64,000 nt of DNA from Mactromeris polynyma (lineage: Eukaryota; Mollusca; Bivalvia; Venerida; Mactridae): positions 10,168,001-10,232,000 of the forward strand of contig JASFXZ010000016.1 of NCBI GenBank assembly GCA_032209605.1, in the 5' to 3' direction. The notes under the pieces were generated by a model that saw only the letters and a list, made by a program, of their open reading frames with translations, was not told the DNA's origin and made no database searches. The position numbers and the translations under genes were made by a program. Shown one piece after another: positions 1 through 13,200 of the stretch (positions are counted from its first letter, which is position 1; each line of letters starts with the position of its first letter).

Positions 1-3000
1 GCCAAACTGTATGGTATCAAGACTGACTACAAACTAGGGGGTGTCACTATATACCAGGATAAAGAATATGCAGCCAAACTGTATGGTATCAAGACAGACT
101 GTAAACTAGGGGGTGTCACTATATACCAGGATAGAGAATATGCAGCCAAACTGTATGGTATCAAGACTGACTTTAAACTAGGGGGTGTCACTATATACCA
201 GGATAGAGAATATGCAGCCAAACTGTATGGTATGAAGACTGACTGTAAACTAGGGGGTGTCACTATATACCAGGATAGAGAATATGCAGCCAAACTGTAT
301 GGTATCAAGACAGACTGTAAACTAGGGGGTGTCACTATATACCAGGATAGAGAATATGCAGCCAAACTGTATGGTATCAAGACAGACTACAAACTAGGGG
401 GTGTCACTATATACCAGGATAGAGAATATGCAGCCAAACTGTATGGTATCAAGACTGACTGTAAACTAGGGGGTGTCACTATATACCAGGATAGAGAATA
501 TGCAGCCAAACTGTATGGTATCAAGACTGACTGTAAACTAGGGGGTGTCACTATATACCAGGATAGAGAATATGCAGCCAAACTGTATGGTATGAAGACT
601 GACTGTAAACTAGGGGGTGTCACTATATACCAGGATAGAGAATATGCAGCCAAACTGTATGGTATGAAGACAGACTGTAAACTAGGGGGTGTCACTATAT
701 ACCAGGATAGAGAATATGCAGCCAAACTGTATGGTATCAAGACTGACTGTAAACTAGGGGGTGTCACTATATACCAGGATAGAGAATATGCAGCCAAACT
801 GTATGGTATGAAGACTGACTGTAAACTAGGGGGTGTCACTATATACCAGGATAGAGAATATGCAGCCAAACTGTATGGTATCAAGACAGACTACAAACTA
901 GGGGGAGTCACTATATACCAGGATAGAGAATATGCAGCCAAACTGTATGGTATCAAGACAGACTGTAAACTAGGGGGTGTCACTATATACCAGGATAGAG
1001 AATATGCAGCCAAACTGTATGGTATCAAGACAGACTGTAAACTAGGGGGTGTCACTATATACCAGGATAGAGAATATGCAGCCAAACTGTATGGTATCAA
1101 GACTGACTACAAACTAGGGGGTGTCACTATATACCAGGATAGAGAATATGCAGCCAAACTGTATGGTATGAAGACTGACTGTAAACTAGGGGGTGTCACT
1201 ATATACCAGGATAGAGAATATGCAGCCAAACTGTATGGTATCAATACTGACTGTAAACTAGGGGGTGTCACTATATACCAGGATAGTGAATATGCAGCCA
1301 AACTGTATGGTATCAAGACAGACTGTAAACTAGGGGGTGTCACTATATACCAGGATAGAGAATTTGCAGCCAAACTGTATGGTATCAAGACAGACTGTAA
1401 ACTAGGGGGTGTCACTATATACCAGGATAGAGAATATGCAGCCAAACTGTATGGTATCAAGACAGACTACAAACTAGGGGGTGTCACTATATACCAGGAT
1501 AGAGAATATGCAGCCAAACTGTATGGTATCAAGACAGACTGTAAACTAGGGGGTGTCACTATATGCCAGGATAGAGAATATGCAGCCAAACTGTATGGTA
1601 TCAAGACAGACTGTAAACTAGGGGGTGTCACTATATACCAGGATAGAGAATATGCAGCCAAACTGTATGGTATGAAGACTGACTGTAAACTAGGGGGTGT
1701 CACTATATACCAGGATAGAGAATATGCAGCCAAACTGTATGGTATCAAAACTGACTGTAAACTAGGGGGTGTCACTATATACCAGGATAGAGAATATGCA
1801 GCCAAACTGTATGGTATCAAGACAGACTGTAAACTAGGGGGTGTCACTTTATACCAGGATAGAGAATATGCAGCCAAACTGTATGGTATCAAGACAGACT
1901 GTAAACTAGGGGGTGTCACTATATACCAGGATAGTGAATATGCAGCCAAACTGTATGTTATCAAGACAGACTGTAAACTAGGGGGAGTCACTATATACCA
2001 GGATAGAGAATATGCAGCCAAACAGTATGGTATCAAGACAGACTACAAACTAGGGGGTGTCACTATATACCAGGATAGAGAATATGCAGCCAAACTGTAT
2101 GGTATCATGACAGACTGTAAACTAGGGGGTGTCACTATATACCAGGATAGAGAATATGCAGCCAAACTGTATGGTATCAAGACTGACTGTAAACTAGGGG
2201 GTGTCACTATATACCAGGATAGAGAATATGCAGCCAAACTGTATGGTATCAAGACAGACTGTAAACTAGGGGGTGTCACTATATACCAGGATAGAGAATA
2301 TGCAGCCAAACTGTATGGTATCAAGACTGACTGTAAACTAGGGGGTGTCACTATATACCAGGATAGAGAATATGCAGCCAAACTGTATGGTATCAAGACA
2401 GACTGTAAACTAGGGAGTGTCACTATATACCAGGATAGAGAATATGCAGCCAAACTGTATGGTATCAAGACAGACTGTAAACTAGGGGGTGTCACTATAT
2501 ACCAGGATAGAGAATATGCAGCCAAACTGTATGGTATCAAGACTGACTGTAAACTAGGGGGTGTCACTATATACCAGGATAGAGAATATGCAGCCAAACT
2601 GTATGGTATCAAGACTGACTGTAAACTAGGGGGTGTCACTATATACCAGGATAGAGAATATGCAGCCAAACTGTATGGTATCAAGACAGACTGTAAACTA
2701 GGGGGTGTCACTATATACCAGGATAGTGAATATGCAGCCAAACTGTATGGTATCAAGACTGACTGTAAACTAGGGGGTGTCACTATATACCAGGATAGAG
2801 AATATGCAGCCAAACTGTATGGTATCAAGACAGACTGTAAACTAGGGGGTGTCACTATATACCAGGATAGAGAATATGCAGCCAAACTGTATGGTATCAA
2901 GACAGACTGTAAACTAGGGGGTGTCACTATATACCAGGATAGAGAATATGCAGCCAAACTGTATGGTATCAAGACAGACTGTAAACTAGGGGGTGTCACT

Positions 3001-3563
3001 ATATACCAGGATAGTGAATATGCAGCCAAACTGTATGGTATCAAGACAGACTGTAAACTAGGGGGTGTCACTATATACCAGGATAGAGAATATGCAGCCA
3101 AACTGTATGGTATCAAGACTGACTGTAAACTAGGGGGTGTCACTTTATACCAGGATAGAGAATATGCAGCCAAACTGTATGGTATGAAGACTGACTGTAA
3201 ACTAGGGGGTGTCACTATATACCAGGATAGAGAATATGCAGCCAAACTGTATGGTATCAAGACAGACTGTAAACTAGGGGGTGTCACTATATACCAGGAT
3301 AGAGAATATGCAGCCAAACTGTATGGTATCAAGACAGACTGTAAACTAGGGGGTGTCACTATATACCAGGATAGAGAATATGCAGCCAAACTGTATGGTA
3401 TCAAGACAGACTGTAAACTAGGGGGTGTCACTATATACCAGGATAGAGAATATGCAGCCAAACTGTATGGTATCATGACAGACTGTAAACTAGGGGGTGT
3501 CACTATATACCAGGATAGAGAATATGCAGCCAAACTGTATGGTATCAAGACAGACTGCAAACT
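1..3563. repeat. 72-bp minisatellite, about 49 copies
   Basis: Units share motifs such as CTAGGGGGTGTCACTATATA and run unbroken from the left edge, so the array is cut by the window. Copies differ by few substitutions (for example GACTGT/GACTAC, AAGACT/AAGACA, GATAGAG/GATAGTG). 72 is a multiple of three, so one plus-strand frame stays open through every unit to a stop at 3592-3594. Synonymous changes recur, but most distinct variants change amino acids, which looks neutral. It probably lies in an intron or just beyond the coiled-coil gene. Confidence 0.95.
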
Positions 3564-3599
3564 GAAAGAAGGCCTCAACTTAGTCAAACACTGATGTGA

Positions 3600-4205
3600 G
3601 AATGACAACAGTTACTGTTTAGTTTTCACTTCAAGTCATGAAAACCTGATATTTAATTGCTAGTCAAAAACTAAATTGACATTGATAACTGTTTTGTCTT
3701 AGATTACGCAAGTTTATTTTGTGACACATTGAAGTGTTGAAGAAAAATATCCACTCATAGCTTTATTGTAGCAATGTATCGTGGAACAATATTTAGGCGT
3801 ACCGTGACATCCCGTCAACCATATTCATCACACCGTTTGACCATTTAAAGAATTATCTAGCCCTAAAACATAATGTGAAAAGCCAAATTTAAAATGACTG
3901 TCTTTTCAGATTTGGAACATCTATAGACCTCATACCAAAACAGAGAACAAACTGCCATAATGCCCACATTCACCAATTCACCCAGGGTTCCCCCAAAGCC
4001 AAATTCAATCAGACAATGAGAGCACACAATTTCAATACAATTATTACATATTTGTACATTTTTTAATCCTATCAACCACTGACAACTTATTAATTGACAA
4101 TGAATTGTATTTATGTAGGAAAGCACAGATATGTTGATATATAAAATTCTTGATCATCATCCATTTCAGATGTATCACAATCCACAATGTATGTAAAATA
4201 TTGAC
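3600..4205. other. Non-coding sequence between array and exon 18
   Basis: About 600 bp of AT-rich unique sequence. The 87-codon minus-strand frame at 4126-3863 has no family features and no convincing splice sites. Nothing else recognised. Confidence 0.5.
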
Positions 4206-4209
4206 TTAC

Positions 4210-4264
4210 AATCGACCACAGTGCCAACAATTGTTGCAAGTACTTCTTTCGGATCTGGTGAAAT
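4210..4264 (-). CDS. Coiled-coil gene, probable exon 18
   Basis: 55 bp between TTTTTTCAG and GTAAGT, both strong sites. Spliced directly from exon 17 (phase 0) it reads ISPDPKEVLATIVGTVVD and leaves in phase 1. All three frames are open, so frame alone does not prove it. No following exon was found before the 72-bp array, so the gene probably continues left of the window. Confidence 0.55.
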
Positions 4265-7200
4265 CTGAAAAAATATTACATTAATAATTCATTATATTCA
4301 AATTCAAATTTGCATACTATTATAGCAGAGCACAAATCATGGAACAATTATCATTTAATCAAAATTTAAATATTGCAAAACAATTCAATGAAACACAAAA
4401 TGTCGAAAAGTCAGAAAATTAAGACACCATCACACAGTTATGTTATACTACTTATCTAAATGTGGTATCAGTATTTAAGAATACATAACAGAATATACAT
4501 GTATTGACCAGCAAACTGAATTAAAAATAAAATAAAATAAAACAAGAACTAAACCATAAGTAGAGTATCAGTAAGTAACTTAGGCCAATAATAATGTAAC
4601 TGTAAAAATGTCTAAAATGACTAAATTACCAAGTAACCAGAATGTACAAATTACAGAAATCAAAGTTAAGCTAAACATGTAAGGACACACAGAAATTTAA
4701 AGATCAGTTAGGGTAGACAGTTGAGTGTTATAGATCACTTAGGGTAGGCAGGTGAGAGTGTTATAGATCAGTTAGGGTAGGCAGGTGAGTGTTATAGATC
4801 AGTTAGGGTAGGCAGGTGAGTGTTATATATCAGTTAGGGTAGGCAGGTGAGTGTTATAGATCAGTTAGGGTAGGCAGGTGAGAGTGTTATAGATCAGTTA
4901 GGGTAGACAGTTGAGTGTTATAGATCAGTTAGGGTAGGCAGGTGAGTGTTATAGATCAGTTAGGGTAGGCAGGTGAGTGTTATAGATCAGTTAGGGTAGA
5001 CAGTTGAGTGTTATAGATCAGTTAGGGTAGGCAGGTGAGAGTGTTATAGATCAGTTAGGGTAGGCAGGTGAGAGTGTTATAGATCAGTTAGGGTAGGCAG
5101 GTGAGTGTTATAGATCAGGTAGGGTAGGCAGGTGAGTGTTATATATCAGTTAGGGTAGGCAGGTGAGTGTTATAGATCAGTTAGGGTAGGCAGGTGAGAA
5201 TGTTATAGATCAGTTAGGGTAGGCAGGTGAGTGTTATAGATCAGTTAGGGTAGGCAGGTGAGTGTTATAGATCAGTTAGGGTAGACAGTTGAGTGTTATA
5301 GATCAGTTAGGGTAGGCAGGTGAGAGTGTTATAGATCAGTTAGGGTAGGCAGGTGAGAGTGTTATAGATCAGTTAGGGTAGGCAGGTGAGTGTTATAGAT
5401 CAGTTAGGGTAGGCAGGTGAGTGTTATATATCAGTTAGGGTAGGCAGGTGAGTGTTATAGATCAGTTAGGGTAGGCAGGTGAGAATGTTATAGATCAGTT
5501 AGGGTAGGCAGGTGAGAATGTTATAGATCAGTTAGGGTAGGCAGGTGAGAATATTATAAGAAGCCACTGTGACTTAGAACATACAGCAGTATCATCATTG
5601 ACAGTATGATTACAAGAATGAGTTTTAATGCTAAATGCCGATATTTCGAGAAGTCAAAGTGAAACCTGCATATACCTAAAGAAACAGACTTGCATCACTT
5701 TCGTCCCTTTATTTGTTGGAAGACCATAAGTACACAAGCTCATCAAATCCCTTTCAAGAAGGGGAATGGGTCAAGCTGGCATTTAGTCTCTCATTAGGCA
5801 AACGTTTCTGCCAACTACAACAGAGACTGCTCAATGAAAGTCAAAGTTACAGTCCAGACATGTGACATCATGAGCTTTTAAGCCTAAAGTGTGACCTTGA
5901 CCTTAAAGGAGACCTTGTCTGAATTGTGACATGTTGTCTCTTTGACACACAGATCTGACACTATGTGTCATTTAGGCAAACAATTCAGCCAATATCATTC
6001 AAGATTGCTCTGTGTCTCTGCAAAATATCTGACAACCACTATCTGATAAACACACAAAAACAAAACATCTGTAGGGATGTCAAGTTCACCGCAAGGTGTT
6101 TAAAAAACAATAAGCATCAGTACCTTGATACACTACATTAGCTAAAACACATGCAAGACAATAGTTAGGCGAGTGAAGCAGAGAAATAAAGCAAGAACTA
6201 TCACACAATATTACCTCAATGGCAAATGATCTGAAATAAAAATGTTCCAATTCTTAACAAACTTGAGGATTAAACACAAATCAAGAGACATTTGCTCTAT
6301 TGTAACCACCAGACACAAGTCCCAAAGAATACGTTCACTGCTTTATGATATTTTTTTCAATAGGAATATGCATGCACAATCCTGTCAAAAACTTGTAAAG
6401 TGAAACATTCAAATACAAGAAAAAATGTTCAAGCCCTGAAACAAAACTTCTACTAGATTACATACACATGTATTAAATAAGTCTTAAGGCGATGTATATG
6501 ATGTCTTTTGGTCAATATCTCTCAAACAAGTTTTCATTGGTTGACCACTTCACAATGCTTCCATATTAAACAATTTAGAAACCGAAAAATACATATAGTG
6601 TTGGCTTGAGAGGTCTTGAATGTAAGGATCAAGAAACATTACCTTATCTTTAATGATGTCCCCTATATCATGTAACTGCTGGGCCTGGTCTATAAGGTTC
6701 TCTTTCTCCATACAGGTCAACATGTGGTCCCTAAAATGCATGATGCCCCTCAACATTCGGACAATGTCCTTCTGTATGTAGGCCAACTGGTCCCTTTGTT
6801 GGTATTCCATTTTCTTCATACTTGCCTCACCCCTAAAATATCAAATTCTGATTTACATATGCAAGTTAATTTTGAAACAAAAAATAAAAGATAAACTTAA
6901 CAAACTGTAGTCACATTATATTTTGCAAAACTGACAGATTTTCTCTTTTAGATGATTTCGCAAAATCATTAATTTGAGCTGAAACAAATAAACATAATTT
7001 TTGGGAATATCTGGAATCTAGATACCATAATTATAGAACTGAAGATTAAAAAAGATGATGAATTCATGAAGACACTCTAAGCTTGAATCATACATATTGA
7101 AGCCATATGTAGTCACAATTTAACATCCCAACCTTTTGGTCTCTTTCCGAACATGTGATTTCACTTTCTCCATTTCAATTTCAAAGTCCCGTTTCATTCC

Positions 7201-10200
7201 AACCATCAATGTCTTGTAGTAGCTAGCATCTTTGTCAGCAGGCAACTGAAATAAACGGGAGAAAGTGACTGATGAAAGAACTTAGAAAGGACACAGTGGA
7301 GTCAATCCTGATACAGTGGAATCCCGTTGGCTCAAACTCGTGGGGACTTACAAAATTTGTTCGAGTAAAAGGTTGTTCTAGTCAACCGTGGTTGTGAAAT
7401 AATTAACATGCGTGCGTAATATGGTACACATATTAAGGAACAGAGGCACAAGGAATGGCCCTGCAGACCACAAGGAATAACTAGGAGAATCAAAGTGGAC
7501 AGTGAAGGGAGGTGGAGGGGAGAATTAATGGATGGAAAAGATCACAGGACAAGTTAAGACAACTGGCCGCATTAGGCCAAAAATGGGCAGGAAACAATCT
7601 GAACACTGTATAAAGTGACAGATTTGCACAGGGGAAAGGGAAATACAAAACACATTCATAACACAAAACACAAACAGAAACAACAATCATATAGCGAATT
7701 ACAGCCTTGGAACTGTCAGCAAAAAATACTGGGGGTTTAAATCGATTTAACAGCAAGCTACACGGCATAGATATTAAGTTATAAATACATATGACACATA
7801 ATTATCATTTAATGCATTAATCAATCAGCTGCAAACAAATATATCAATTCAGTTTGTTGTTTGTGCACATTTTTCACAAACGTGTGAATAACACGCGCAG
7901 TGTCATAATTGAGCTCATTCGCCAGCATATCCGATTATGAGGTGAGAAAATGTATTGTTCGACCGAAAAGTGCGAATAATAGTGCATTTTATGATCAAGG
8001 GACCGAATAATTGGTTTGAGAGTTCGAGGCTGGGCAGTTCGAACCAAACGTAGTCGCACAATATAGATAATATAGGAAATTCAATTGGGACTGCATAATC
8101 AGTTTGAGTCAACAAGGGTGTTCGACACAACTGAGTTCTAGCCGACGGGATTCTACTGTAGAAGTATCAGTTCCATCATTGACAATCAGGTCTGGCCTAA
8201 ACCATAGACAATCAGGTCTGCCTAAACCATAGACAATCAGGTCTGGCCTAAACCATAGGCAATCAGGTCTGGCCTAAACCATAGACAATCAGGTCTGGCC
8301 TAAACCATAGACAATCAGGTCTGGCCTAAACCATAGACAATCAGGTCTGGCCTAAACTTCCACCATAAACAATCAGATCTGGCCTAAACTTCCACCATAG
8401 ACAATCAGGTCTGGCCTAAACTTCCATCATAGACAATCAGGTCTGGCCTAAACTTCCATCATAGACAATCAGGTCTGGCCTAAACCATAGACAATTAGGT
8501 CTGGCCTAAACCATAGACAATCAGGTCTGGCCTAAACCATAGACAATCAGGTCTGGACTAAACCATAGACAATCAGGTCTGGACTAAACCATAGACAATC
8601 AGGTCTGGCCTAAACCATAGACAATCAGGTCTGGACTAAACCATAGACAATCAGGTCTGGCCTAAACCATAGACAATCAGGTCTGGACTAAACCATAGAC
8701 AATCAGGTCTGGCCTAAACCATAGACAATCAGGTCTGGCCTAAACTTCAGAAAGGTTTTCAAAGGAGAATATTATCAAGTCAGACATTTCATGTTTTGTA
8801 CAATGAAAATTACAAATTGCGCAACAAAGCAGTCTGGCTATTGGCAGTTGAACTAGTATGTCTATTTCTATTTAGGACACAAGCTCATGTAATAAGCTAT
8901 GTCTTCTATAAATCAAAATACAAAAACTTCAAAATTTGGGATTGTGATAGATCTCCATGAACAACTTGACACAGTTGCATTATCAATTCATGAAGATTTT
9001 TTTCAGATGCATCCTTGATATCTGTAGGGTAGTAACAACAGTCATAATTCAATCTCAGATTGAAATTTTGTAAATTCTAGTAAACCCAAGAATAAGATAG
9101 GATTAGCCCGACAGACCTGTTCGAGGAGGAAAAAATACAATATGCGATCCCTTACCTCAGGAGGTGGTGGGACCTCGGGTGGTGGCGGCAATGTGGGGAC
9201 AACTGGGGCTGGTGGTGCAAGTTCAAGGGCTTCTAATTCAACAACTTTTTCTTCTAACAAATTAGTTTTCTGCTGTTCCAACACTAAGTCTTCTTTGACT
9301 TCATTCAGCTCTGACACTAAGGCTTCAGTCTCAACCTACAAAATAAATACATAAAACTGAAACACACTTAAAACAATATAGAAAAAATATGATGAGTTCT
9401 TGTTAAAACTTATTTATTTGTATTGACTGTGAAACAAATTATAACAACTCAAATTAATCACTCTTGATCATGCGTTTCTAACTAGGGCCCAGTAGGCTTA
9501 TAACGGACTCACACTCAAATCTCAAATCACACAATTTACTCTCAATTTGAAAGTGGAAAATGCATGAAATGTCAAATGAGTGCTGAATATTCCTCTTGGT
9601 CCATTGGGTTTGTGTGCCACACTCCACACTCAAGACTTACTTGTGTGCCACACTCCACACTCAAGACTTACTTGTGTGCCACACTCCACACTCAAGACTT
9701 ACTTGTGTGCCACACTCCACACTCAAGACTTACTTGTGTGCCACACTCCACACTCAAGACTTACTTGTGTGCCACACTCCACACTCAAGACTTACTTGTG
9801 TGCCACACTCCACACTCAAGACTTACTTGTGTGCCACACTCCACACTCAAGACTTACTTGTGTGCCACACTCCACACTCAAGACTTACTTGTGTGCCACA
9901 CTCCACACTCAAGACTTACTTGTGTGCCACACTCCACACTCAAGACTTACTTGTGTGCCACACTCCACACTCAAGACTTACTTGTGTGCCACACTCCACA
10001 CTCAAGACTTACTTGTGTGCCACACTCCACACTCAAGACTTACTTGTGTGCCACACTCCACACTCAAGACTTACTTGTGTGCCACACTCCACACTCAAGA
10101 CTTACTTGTGTGCCACACTCCACACTCAAGACTTACTTGTGTGCCACACTCCACACTCAAGACTTACTTGTGTGCCACACTCCACACTCAAGACTTACTA

Positions 10201-13200
10201 ACTACTCCCAGATCTCAAGTTACACTCAATTCTCTAGGAAAATGGGCACAAAAATAATTCAGTCACAATCCGATTTATTAGAGTAAATTTTGTGATTTGA
10301 GATTTGAGTGATTACATACAAATGTTGTTATTTCTAAATAGGAAAACACACTCCTCTCCCTGGAGTCAAACCTCCACATTCCCTTGCACACAGTGGAGCA
10401 GTAGATAGTATACACTGTAATATTACAACTCCTCTCCCTGGAGTCAAACCTCCATATTCCCTTGCACATAGTGGAGCTGTAGATAGTATACACTGTAATA
10501 TTACAACTCCTCTCCCTGGAGTCAAACATCCATATTCTCTTGCACATAGTGGAGCTGTAGATAGTATACACTGTAATATTACAACTCCTCTCCCTGGAGT
10601 CAAACCTCCATATTCCCTTGCACATAGTGGAGCTGTAGATAGTATACACTGTAATATTACAACTCCTCTCCCTGGAGTCAAACCTCCACATTCCCTTGCA
10701 CATAGTGGAGCTGTAGATAGTATACACTGTAATATTACAACTCTTCTCCCTGGAGTCAAACCTCCGTATTTCCTTGCACATAGTGGAGCTGTAGATAGTA
10801 TACACTGTAATATTACAACTCATCTCCCTGGAGTCAAACCTCCGTATTCCCTTGCACACAGTGGAGCTGTAGATAGTATACACTGTAATATTACAACTCC
10901 TCTCCCTGGAGTCAAACCTCCATATTCCCTTGCACACAGTGGAGCTGTAGATAGTATACACTGTAATATTACAACTCTTCTCCCTGGAGTCAAACCTCCA
11001 TATTCCCTTGCACACAGTGGAGCTGTAGATAGTATACACTGTAATATTACAACTCCTCTCCCTGGAGTCAAACCTCCATATTCCCTTGCACATAGTGGAG
11101 CTGTAGATAGTATACACTGTAATATTACAACTCCTCTCCCTGGAGTCAAACCTCCATATTCCCTAGCACATAGTGGAGCTGTAGATAGTATACACTGTAA
11201 TATTACAACTCCTCTCCCTGGAGTCAAACCTCCATATTCCCTAGCACATAGTGGAGCTGTAGATAGTATACACTGTAATATTACAACTCCTCTCCCTGGA
11301 GTCAAACCTCCATATTCCCTTGCACACAGTGGAGCTGTAGATAGTATACACTGTAATATTACAACTCCTCTCCCTGGAGTCAAACCTCCATATTTCCTTG
11401 CACATAGTGGAGCTGTAGATATTATACACTGTAATATTACAAGACTCTTACCTTGGCATTGGCCAGTTCAGTCTCCATGTCCTTCAGCCTAAGTTCTGTT
11501 GCAGAATCAACAACCTTTACATAGATCTTTTCTGAAAAAAGGATTATTCTGACTGTAATATTTATCAATAAACACCCACAATTAGCTTTAAGTTTTGGTA
11601 TAACTGCCTTTATCATAAGGGTTGAAAATTCAGTTAAAGTGACAACATCAATCAAATAATACAGATTCAGAAACAGGACTGACGAAATCGTCAAAAAGTA
11701 AATATATTGACCTGTTTGTACTTCAGATTAAGTACAATAAATCCTGAAAGATTAGGGCACTCACCAGCTTTACTTAGCTAAAGTGGAGGCAGAATTAACA
11801 TCTCCTTAGGACCTTTGCCTGTCCAGGTGGGACACAATAAGGACATTTGCCTGTCCAGGTGGAGGCAAATAAGGACCTTTGCCTGTCCAGGTGGGACAAA
11901 ATAAGGACCTTTGCCTGTCCAGGTGGGACAAAATAAGGACCTTTGCCTGTCCAGGTGGGACAAAATAAGGACCTTTGCCTGTCCAGGTTGAGGTAGAATG
12001 AGGACATTTAACTGTCCAGGTGGGGCAAAGTAATGACCTTCACCTTCAAGTGGAGGTAGTATAAGGTCCTTTACCTGATTCAAATGCGGGCAGAATTTAC
12101 ACCTCTACCAGATTCAGGTGCAGGCAGATTAAACACCTTCATTTGGTTCAGGTGAGGCACCTTTACCTGTTTAAGACAGGGATGGACTTAACTTAACCTT
12201 TAGAAAGGAGGGGAGTACATTCATACCTGGTTCAGGGGGTGGAGGGGTTGGAGGTGGGGTTGGCATTTTCTTCTTTTCCTGTAACTCATTCTGTAGAAAC
12301 TTGACCTTGGAATTAAGTTCAGATATCTTCTGATGCAGTTCTTTGTTCTTCTCCGTCATGTTGTCCTGAAATTGAGTAACAGTTTCAAAATGTGCAGCAT
12401 AACTACAAGTATTCTATGGTAAATATTCCATAAATTCATTTGCAAACCAGTATTCTAGTGACATTTCTTATATAAAGACGGAAATGGATATATCACTTCA
12501 TAATACAATCAGAACAGATAAAATACGTATTCACTTAAAAATCTTTTTCACTCAACAAGGGAACCCCACTAAATGAATCAAGGTTGAATAATTCCTTGTT
12601 TTACATCCTATGTTCAAAAAGGGATTTACAGCAAACATACTACCATTAGCATATTTAGACCAGAATGTTTTTTAAATGCGTTGTTTGTAAGTAAGTTAAA
12701 ACAGAGAGAATACGTAACTACGGGGAACGCCACATACACAAGACAATACCTCCCCACGCAGACCTCAGGAAAAACAACAATCCACAAAACATAATGCACT
12801 TAAGGAGGTCAAACGGTACACATATTAAGGAACAGAGGCACAAGGAATGGCCCAACAGACCATAAGGAATAATTAAGAGAATCAAAGTGGACAGTAAAAG
12901 GAGGGGGAGGGGGGAATTAATGGATGGAAAAGCTCACAGGACAATTCAAGACAACTGGCCACAATAGGCCAAAATTGGGCAGGAAACACTCTGAACACTG
13001 TATAAAGTGACATAATTGCATAGGGGAAAGGGAAACATGAAACATTCATAACACAAACAGAAACAACAATCATATAGCGAATTACAGCCTTGGAACTGTC
13101 AGTAAAAAATACTGGGGGTTTAAATCGATTTAACAGCTAGCTAACCTCACACCTTATCGCTATATGGTCATTGATTTCCAACATATATACATAAATTGAC

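Noticed and set aside
232..3594. A 1,120-codon open frame on the plus strand
   Set aside because: It is the 72-bp minisatellite read in a frame free of stops. Most distinct variants are amino-acid changing, there is no supported start, and the complementary strand also gives long frames.
3863..4126. An 87-codon minus-strand frame as the last exon of the coiled-coil gene
   Set aside because: No suitable acceptor in the right phase, and the composition is unlike the other exons.
9564..10286. Three overlapping 200-240 codon frames
   Set aside because: They are the same 31-bp repeat read in three phases; the unit simply lacks stop codons on that strand.
10278..11429. Long minus-strand frames of 140-280 codons
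   Set aside because: They come from the 78-bp repeat, whose length is a multiple of three; the array is intronic between exons 14 and 15.
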